Positions 58,335 to 64,000 of a stretch of DNA of 64,000 nt are shown here, in pieces. The DNA lies in NCBI RefSeq assembly GCF_003055625.1, contig NZ_CP028811.1, forward strand, positions 1,860,001 through 1,924,000, read 5' to 3'. A model generated the notes under the pieces. It was not told the DNA's origin and did not search any database. It saw only the letters and a list, made by a program, of their open reading frames with translations. Both the position numbers and the translations under genes were made by a program. The stretch is from Flavobacterium magnum (lineage in GTDB: Bacteria; Bacteroidota; Bacteroidia; Flavobacteriales; Flavobacteriaceae). Every line of letters starts with the position of its first letter. Positions within the stretch are counted from its first letter, which is position 1.

Positions 58335-59624
58335 ATGAGGCAACTTTTACTCAAAACCCTTTTGTTTTCCCTTTACGGACTGTCCGTTACGGCGCAATGC
58401 TGGAAGTCGGTGTCGCCCGGTGTTTATCACACGATGGGCATCAGGGAGGACGGTACCTTATGGGGATGGGGCGGAAATGCGAACGGACTTTTGGGCGATG
58501 GGACCACGATTGACAAGGTTTTTCCGGTCAAGATCGGAATCGATGCCAATTGGGATATGGTTTCCGCGGGCGGTTCGCATTCAATAGCACTCAAGACTGA
58601 CGGCACGCTTTGGAGTTGGGGATACAACGGCTATGGCGAGCTGGGCGATGGGACACTCACCAGTAAAAGTATGCCGATACAGGTAGGCACCGCTAACGAC
58701 TGGGCAATGATTTCCGCGACATACTGGTCGAACATGGCCATCAAGGATGATGGGACACTCTGGGGATGGGGACACAATGTGACTTACGGGCAGCTTGGTG
58801 ACGGAACCCTGTACAATAAGAACATACCGATCCAGATCGGGACCGATAACAATTGGGAGTTCGTCTCCGCGGGATCCCGCCACACCGTAGCCATCAAGAA
58901 GGATGGCACGCTTTGGATGTGGGGCAATAATGAACATGGTGAATTCGGGAACGGGAACAATACTTCGAGCATCGTGCCTATACAGATTGGCAACGACAAC
59001 GACTGGGCCGTAGCGCTTTCCGGAGAATACCACACCGTGGCGCTGAAGCAGAACGGGACCCTTTGGTCAGCGGGCTTCAATGCCGACGGCCGCCTGGGCC
59101 TGGGCGACGATATTGACGTCAACGTGCTCACTCAGGTTGGTGTTGATTATGACTGGCAATCGATAGGCATCGGCAAAGCAAATACCGTGGCCATCAAGCA
59201 GGACGGATCATTATGGGCTTGCGGGTACAATTATAACGGACTTCTCGGTGATGGTACCAATGTGGAGAAAAAGGTTCTGACAAGAGTAGGGACAGGCAAT
59301 GACTGGATATTTGCCGACACGGGGGAATTCCATACCGTTGCGTTGAAAGGAGACCAGGCGATGTCAGCCTGGGGCGATAATTTTTACGGACAACTGGGCA
59401 ACGGTTCGCATGTGCCGTCGTTCCTGCCTATAAATTATAGCTGCACCACACTCGGCACCGGTTCGCCGGATCCGCTGGAAGATACCTATTTATTTCCGAA
59501 TCCCGCGCGCGACGTGTTGTATCTGAGCAGTGCATCCACCAATCAGATTGAGGCTGTTGCCGTTTTCGACATCTTAGGAAAAAAATATCAGAGCAGTATG
59601 AGAATCAATCGGCCATCGACGTGA
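58335..59624 (+). CDS. RCC1-repeat exported protein, zero-frame product without sorting domain
   Basis: Signal peptide (about 1-21, SVTAQ) and seven RCC1-type repeats of about 50 residues (KTDGTLWSWGYNGYGELGDGT pattern), predicting a seven-bladed propeller, 429 aa. Near the end LYLFPNPARDVLYLSS... begins a T9SS type A sorting domain, but in the zero frame it becomes RINRPST and stops at 59624. The complete sorting domain continues in the -1 frame to 59704. RCC1 propellers of this kind are usually surface-exposed or secreted in Flavobacterium. Confidence 0.85.
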   Translation: MRQLLLKTLLFSLYGLSVTAQCWKSVSPGVYHTMGIREDGTLWGWGGNANGLLGDGTTIDKVFPVKIGIDANWDMVSAGGSHSIALKTDGTLWSWGYNGYGELGDGTLTSKSMPIQVGTANDWAMISATYWSNMAIKDDGTLWGWGHNVTYGQLGDGTLYNKNIPIQIGTDNNWEFVSAGSRHTVAIKKDGTLWMWGNNEHGEFGNGNNTSSIVPIQIGNDNDWAVALSGEYHTVALKQNGTLWSAGFNADGRLGLGDDIDVNVLTQVGVDYDWQSIGIGKANTVAIKQDGSLWACGYNYNGLLGDGTNVEKKVLTRVGTGNDWIFADTGEFHTVALKGDQAMSAWGDNFYGQLGNGSHVPSFLPINYSCTTLGTGSPDPLEDTYLFPNPARDVLYLSSASTNQIEAVAVFDILGKKYQSSMRINRPST

Positions 59625-59704
59625 ACGGGTTGTCTTCGGGTGTTTATTTTGTGCGGATAACCGCCGCCGGTCAATCGAAAATGCTCCGTTTCGTAAAAAA
59701 ATGA
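59579..59704 (+). other. A7 slippery heptamer and out-of-frame T9SS sorting domain
   Basis: A7 at 59579-59585 is placed as A AAA AAA relative to the reading frame (GGA AAA AAA). One step back gives GKKISEQYENQSAIDV followed by NGLSSGVYFVRITAAGQSK and MLRFVKK, then TGA at 59702-59704, a textbook T9SS C-terminal domain. The convergent methyltransferase gene ends at 59705, directly abutting this longer frame. Slippage, a programmed shift, a recent deletion or a homopolymer sequencing error would each explain it. Confidence 0.75.
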
Positions 59705-60484
59705 TCAAACCCTGATCACAAAATCCTCTTTCTGCTGTTCCTTCCTGAAAAATACCAATCCCCATTGAAACGTGTCCACGGTTACTGTGACCCTCGGATT
59801 TTTTTTAATGATTTCCCAGGCTGATTCCATTTCAGCCGACCAGTGGATGTCATCAAAAACCCAGACCGTGTCATTGGTTGCGGTGGGCAATAAAGTATTG
59901 AAATAGCGTACTGTCGCTTCTTTGGTATGGTTGCCGTCGAAATACACAAAATCGGGTCGGTAGGTTCCGGATAACAATTCCGGCCAGGTGTTTTCGAAGC
60001 GGTCGACAACCACTCGGACGTTTCCGATGCCCGCGGCGGCGAGCGATTTTTCTGCGACCGACGCGGTTTCCGGGCAACCTTCGAGCGTAACGATCTGTGC
60101 GTCGGTGTATCCTGAGGCCAATGCGGCAGTCGCCAGGCCAAGCGATGTTCCGACTTCAAGTACCTGCTTCGGCCTGAAATACCGGACCATCCTGAAAAGC
60201 AATTCGGCCCTTTTTTTGGAAATACCCGCTGTCTTGGCTATTGCGGAGATTTTTCTGTAATCGGATTTGAATACTCTGGAGCCGGCACCAAAATCAGCCA
60301 CGCCAATCAGTTCGTCATTCCCCAATAGCGCTTTCCGATATTGCCGCAGCACAGTGTACTCAGGATACTCGGTGCGATCATAAAAGCACTTTGTCACCAA
60401 TTGAAACACAAATGGCGAGTGCACGCCGTGCTCGTTAGTCGATCTGGCAAGAAAATTCAAATATGATTGTATTCCAAATAACAT
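59705..60484 (-). CDS. Class I SAM-dependent methyltransferase
   Basis: 259 aa. Motif I VLEVGTSLGLATAAL (about 115-129), acidic residue in VTLEGCPE, and FVYFDGNHTKEATVRYFN match class I O-methyltransferases (COMT/RlmJ-like fold). N-terminal region FLARSTNEHGVHSPFVFQLVTKC is typical of a Bacteroidota subgroup. Substrate unknown. Confidence 0.88.
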   Translation of the reverse strand: MLFGIQSYLNFLARSTNEHGVHSPFVFQLVTKCFYDRTEYPEYTVLRQYRKALLGNDELIGVADFGAGSRVFKSDYRKISAIAKTAGISKKRAELLFRMVRYFRPKQVLEVGTSLGLATAALASGYTDAQIVTLEGCPETASVAEKSLAAAGIGNVRVVVDRFENTWPELLSGTYRPDFVYFDGNHTKEATVRYFNTLLPTATNDTVWVFDDIHWSAEMESAWEIIKKNPRVTVTVDTFQWGLVFFRKEQQKEDFVIRV

Positions 60485-60542
60485 GGGATTTTCCGGATTC
60501 AGGGTGTCTTTTTTCGGACGGGATCGATGTTGGCCAATTTTC

Positions 60543-62411
60543 CTATTGCTCCATTTTCGCGCTCAGTTCAAACCAGCGTTCCTCTTTTTCTTCAAGCTTG
60601 CCGATGATCTGCTGCAGCTCATTTGCTTTTTTTTCAATATCGGCATCGGCAACATTCCCGTCGGCAAAAGCCTTTTCAATTCTTGATTTTTCAAATTCCA
60701 AATCCCGGATCTCACGTTCCACTTTTTGGAATTCCTTCTGCTCTGAAAAGGACAGGCCGCTTTGGACCTGCTGCTGTTTCCATGAATTTTTTTCCGTATT
60801 TACCGCGTTCAGCTCTTTTTTTGTTGGCTCGGCGCTGTCCTCATAGGCCCGGAAATCTGAGTAATTACCCGGAAAATCCTCAATTTGGCCGGCTCCCCTG
60901 AAGATGAACAAATGGTCAACAATCTTGTCCATAAAGTAACGGTCGTGCGATACCACAATCAGGCAGCCCGGATAATCCAACAGGAAGTTTTCCAAAACGT
61001 TCAGGGTCACGATATCGAGGTCGTTTGTAGGCTCATCCAGGATCAGGAAGTTCGGGTTTTGGATCAGTACCGTGCACAGGTATAGCCGCTTTAACTCACC
61101 GCCGCTGAGCTTCTCAACGTAATCGTGTTGTTTTTTCCTGTCGAAAAGGAACCGCTCGAGCAATTGCCCCGCCGAAATGGTCCGGCCTTTCATGAGCGGG
61201 ATGTATTCGCCGTATTCCTTAATGATATCGATGACTTTCTGGCCCGGTTTTGGATTGATGCCGCTTTGGGTATAGTAGCCCACCTTGATCGTGTCGCCGG
61301 TCACGACTTTCCCCGCATCTGGCGGTATCGTACCGGTCAGCAAATTGAGGAACGTCGACTTCCCCGTGCCGTTTTTCCCGATGATCCCAACGCGCTCGCC
61401 CCTTTGGAAATCATAACTAAATCCGTCAAGGATTACCTTGTCCTTAAAACGCTTGACGAGCTTATGCATTTCGATGACCTTGCTGCCCATGCGCTCCATG
61501 TTGATTTCCAGTTCGACCTGGTTTTCTTTGCGGCGGCTTTGCGCTTTTTCCTTGATTACGTAAAAGTCATCCTGTCGCGATTTTGACTTGGTGGTACGCG
61601 CTTTAGGCTGTCGCCTCATCCAGTCGAGTTCTTTTACGAACAGGTTCTGCGCCTTATCGATGCTCGCATTTTCTGAGGCAATGCGCTGTTCTTTTTTCTC
61701 AAGGTAGTATGAATAATTGCCTTTATACTGGTAGAGTTTTCCGTTGTCGAGCTCAATGATCTCGTTGCACACACGCTCGAGGAAAAACCGGTCGTGCGTG
61801 ACCATGAACAAAGTGATATTTTCTTTGGCGAAGTAACTTTCCAGCCATTCAATCATTTCAAGGTCAAGATGGTTTGTCGGCTCGTCGAGGATCAGCAGGT
61901 CAGGCCGGTTGATCAGGATGATTGCGAGCGACAGCCTTTTTTTCTGCCCTCCCGAAAGGCTTTTTACCTTGAGCTTAAAATCCTCGAGCTTGAGCTTGAA
62001 AAGGATTTGCTTGAATTGCGTCTCAAAATCCCAGGCGTTGAACTGGTCCATTTTGTCAAACGCGCGCTGGTAGGCTTCTTCATCGGAAGGATTTTCCAGT
62101 GCGTGTTCATATTCCTCAATCACTTTGAGTATCGGATTATCTGACGCGAAAATGCTTTCCTCAATCGTCAGCTCGTCCTGAAGGTCAGGCACCTGTGACA
62201 GGAAGGCCATCTTGATTTCCTTTCGCATCACCACCTTACCGGAGTCCGGTTCATCAATACCATTTATGATGTTCATGATTGTGGTTTTTCCGGTACCGTT
62301 TTTCGCGATGAAGGCAATTTTCTGGTCTTTATTGATGCCGAATGAGATGTTTTCAAACAACACGCGTTCGCCAAACGACTTCGATATATTTTCTACAGAG
62401 AGGTAATTCAC
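60543..62411 (-). CDS. ABC-F family ATPase, Uup-like
   Basis: 622 aa, two cassettes and no membrane domain. Cassette 1 has Walker A AKNGTGKTT (36-44, Ala for the first Gly), LSGGQKKRLSLAIILI and LLILDEPTNHLD; cassette 2 has GKNGTGKST, LSGGELKRLYLCTVLI and LILDEPTNDLD. A C-terminal coiled coil (about 540-622, rich in EKK/EER) is the DNA/ribosome-binding domain characteristic of Uup. Uup acts in ribosome stress and DNA branch handling. Second ABC-F of the window. Confidence 0.92.
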   Translation of the reverse strand: MNYLSVENISKSFGERVLFENISFGINKDQKIAFIAKNGTGKTTIMNIINGIDEPDSGKVVMRKEIKMAFLSQVPDLQDELTIEESIFASDNPILKVIEEYEHALENPSDEEAYQRAFDKMDQFNAWDFETQFKQILFKLKLEDFKLKVKSLSGGQKKRLSLAIILINRPDLLILDEPTNHLDLEMIEWLESYFAKENITLFMVTHDRFFLERVCNEIIELDNGKLYQYKGNYSYYLEKKEQRIASENASIDKAQNLFVKELDWMRRQPKARTTKSKSRQDDFYVIKEKAQSRRKENQVELEINMERMGSKVIEMHKLVKRFKDKVILDGFSYDFQRGERVGIIGKNGTGKSTFLNLLTGTIPPDAGKVVTGDTIKVGYYTQSGINPKPGQKVIDIIKEYGEYIPLMKGRTISAGQLLERFLFDRKKQHDYVEKLSGGELKRLYLCTVLIQNPNFLILDEPTNDLDIVTLNVLENFLLDYPGCLIVVSHDRYFMDKIVDHLFIFRGAGQIEDFPGNYSDFRAYEDSAEPTKKELNAVNTEKNSWKQQQVQSGLSFSEQKEFQKVEREIRDLEFEKSRIEKAFADGNVADADIEKKANELQQIIGKLEEKEERWFELSAKMEQ

Positions 62412-62544
62412 AGGTATATTTTTTGCAAAAGTAACTTTTTAAGCGGAAAGTCGGGGGTGCCGGAAGTCCAAAAACCCGAATGCACGCAAGTAATTGACTT
62501 AATTTGTCAATTATTAATTATTTTCGCAGCACAAACTTTACCCG

Positions 62545-63339
62545 ATGCCCAAAACGATTTTTCCACTCATCCTGATGTTCGCAGTATGCTTCATAACGCC
62601 GGCATCAGCTCAGAACACGCGTATCAGCGACCACAATACGATCGGTTGGTACGGCGTTACCGGAAATTTCAGGCTCAGCGATAAATGGGGTTTTGTTACC
62701 GAATACCAATGGCGCCGCAACAAGCTCATTACCGAGTGGCAGCAGGGGCTTGCGCGGATTTCGGCCAGCTACCAGATCCATCCCAAAGTACAGTTCCGTC
62801 TCGGGTACGGCTGGGCCAAAACCTATGCGTATGGCGAAATCCCGATCAACCGTTTCGGGAAGGATTATCACGAGCACCGCGCTTTCGAGGCCGTTACGAT
62901 TACCGACAACGTTTCAATCCTCGGGCTGACGCACCGGTTCATGCTCGAGCAGCGATGGGTTGGGCGGTACACAAGCGAAGCGCTTGATAAGGAAGACCAG
63001 TTTCCGTTCAGGAACCGTTTGCGTTATATGTTCCGGGCACAGGTTCCGCTGAAAGGGCAGCAAAGCGTAAACAGCACGCCATACCTTGCGATGTTTAATG
63101 AAATTTCGGTAAACTTCGGAAAGCACGTCGGTGAGAATGTTTTCGACCAGAACAGGCTTGGATTGCTTTTTGGTTACCGGTGCAGCGACATTTTCACTAT
63201 CGAGGCCGGGTACATCAGCCAGATATTACAATTCGGACGCGAGATCGACGGCAATAATGTGTTTCAATACAATAATGGAATTATGGCGAGTGCCCTTTTT
63301 AACTTTGATTTGAGAAAAAATAATAAGGTGTCGAAATAA
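62545..63339 (+). CDS. DUF2490 family outer membrane protein
   Basis: 264 aa: signal peptide (to about 22, TPASAQ), then long amphipathic strands (WGFVTEYQWRRNKLITEWQQGL; HPKVQFRLGYGWAKTYAYGE; GLTHRFMLEQRWVGRY; FRNRLRYMFRAQVPL) typical of DUF2490 barrel proteins. Function unknown; these are thought to be outer-membrane beta-barrels. Diverges from the Uup-like gene. Confidence 0.85.
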   Translation: MPKTIFPLILMFAVCFITPASAQNTRISDHNTIGWYGVTGNFRLSDKWGFVTEYQWRRNKLITEWQQGLARISASYQIHPKVQFRLGYGWAKTYAYGEIPINRFGKDYHEHRAFEAVTITDNVSILGLTHRFMLEQRWVGRYTSEALDKEDQFPFRNRLRYMFRAQVPLKGQQSVNSTPYLAMFNEISVNFGKHVGENVFDQNRLGLLFGYRCSDIFTIEAGYISQILQFGREIDGNNVFQYNNGIMASALFNFDLRKNNKVSK

Positions 63340-63416
63340 CCTGGTGAGCCGGCGGAAATTTTCCTTAGCGGCGTGAACCCTGAAACTGCCATTTTGCAAA
63401 CTAATCCCAGCTAAAA

Positions 63417-64000
63417 ATGAAGCTCTCCGTAATCATCCTAAATTACAACGTCCGGTATTTTCTCGAGCTTTGTGTCCTGAGCGTACTCAAAGCAACGGAA
63501 AATATCGAGGCTGAGGTGATTGTCATAGACAACCATTCTTCAGATGACAGCTGCGCGATGATGAAGTCCCGTTACCCGCAGGTACGGCTTATAGAGAACC
63601 ATGAGAATTCGGGCTTTCCCAAAGGCAATAACATCGGTGTAGCACAGGCCAAAGGCGAGTACCTCTGCATCCTGAATCCCGATACGGTGGTCGCAGAAGA
63701 TACTTTTTCTAAAGTGCTGGCGTTCGCCGGGGATCAGGACGATTTCGGCATTGCAGGCGTAAAGCTGATTGATGGTACGGGCCATTTCCTTCCGGAAAGT
63801 AAGCGCGGCGTGCCCACGCCTTGGGTCGCGTTTACGAAGATTTTCGGGTTGTATAAAATCGCCCCAAAAGCATTCGGGAAGTACTATGCGATGCATTTAA
63901 ACGAAAACCAATCGGGAAAAGCGGACATTCTCGTGGGTGCATTTATGCTGATGAAACGCGACCTGTACAACGAATTGGGTGGTTTCGATGAAAACTGCTT
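63417..64000 (+). CDS. Family 2 glycosyltransferase, N-terminal part (partial)
   Basis: ATG at 63417; the frame is open to the end of the window (194 codons). KLSVIILNYNVRYFLELCVLS is the opening of a GT-A/GT2 glycosyltransferase, ENSGFPKGNNIGVAQAKGEYLCILNPDTVV contains the DxD-like acidic site, and VGAFMLMKRDLYNELGGFDE is the acceptor-region box of rhamnosyl/mannosyl transferases of cell-surface glycans. Probably the first gene of a glycan or lipopolysaccharide operon that continues beyond the window. Confidence 0.88.
   Translation, partial: MKLSVIILNYNVRYFLELCVLSVLKATENIEAEVIVIDNHSSDDSCAMMKSRYPQVRLIENHENSGFPKGNNIGVAQAKGEYLCILNPDTVVAEDTFSKVLAFAGDQDDFGIAGVKLIDGTGHFLPESKRGVPTPWVAFTKIFGLYKIAPKAFGKYYAMHLNENQSGKADILVGAFMLMKRDLYNELGGFDENC

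Overview
The window is chromosomal DNA from a member of the Bacteroidota, almost certainly a Flavobacterium. The evidence is the 16S/23S sequence, many TAnnTTTG -7 promoter elements with hardly any Shine-Dalgarno sites, lipoproteins with Cys-Ser/Gly-Asp N-termini, a type IX secretion (T9SS) C-terminal sorting domain, and family content (DUF5683, DUF4836, DUF6565, DUF6929-like, WbqC, a 1117-residue SecA). There is no prophage, IS element, CRISPR array or obvious island. It is mostly core genome with a few fast-changing intergenic and surface-protein loci.

Layout. 1-4936 (+): end of ribH, then mutL with two rhomboid genes and a membrane-anchored EEP phosphatase/nuclease. 4980-10376 (-): tightly packed parA-parB-DUF5683-dapB-lepB-wbqC run (chromosome partition, lysine/peptidoglycan precursor, protein export). 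10618-19104: an SDR enzyme, an OmpA/PorT-like barrel, tRNA-Pro(GGG), DUF808, the methylmalonyl-CoA mutase genes mutA-orf-mutB, a DivIC/FtsB-like protein and uridine kinase. 19301-26188: DoxX, a large M16 protease, and the thrS-infC-rpmI-rplT translation operon. 26519-32980: an SRAP (abasic-site) protein and a complete rRNA operon (two tandem promoters, 16S, tRNA-Ile, tRNA-Ala, 23S, 5S), followed by a truncated extra 5S copy with its own terminator. 33465-37440: DUF1801, two overlapping surface lipoprotein genes and two very small membrane-protein genes, one of them frameshifted. 37568-50702: ABC-F ATPase, DUF6929-like propeller, PPK2, barrel protein, MATE pump, a DUF4836 lipoprotein/ABC ATPase/FtsX-type permease operon, meaB, AEC carrier and a GlcD-type oxidase. 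50789-64000: barrel proteins, a 36-residue Lys-rich protein, secA, DUF2795, cobalamin adenosyltransferase, a LolD/MacB-type ATPase, a DUF6565 lipoprotein, an RCC1-repeat T9SS cargo whose sorting domain is out of frame, a methyltransferase, a Uup-like ABC-F, DUF2490 and the start of a GT2 glycosyltransferase.

Functional links. mutA/mutB, meaB and the PduO-type adenosyltransferase, although scattered, form a full adenosylcobalamin-dependent methylmalonyl-CoA mutase set (catalysis, G-protein chaperone, cofactor supply). lepB, secA and the lipoproteins belong to envelope biogenesis. thrS/infC/rpmI/rplT plus the rRNA operon form a translation block.

Most notable non-gene signals: (1) at least five intergenic copies of a structured repeat with conserved arms and an inner stem whose two strands change together from copy to copy; (2) an A7 slippery heptamer in the RCC1 gene that places the T9SS sorting domain exactly one frame away; (3) infC with no ATG/GTG/TTG at its conserved start; (4) a truncated duplicate of the 5S gene; (5) a frameshifted small membrane-protein gene. 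All calls are from reading the sequence; no database search was run.
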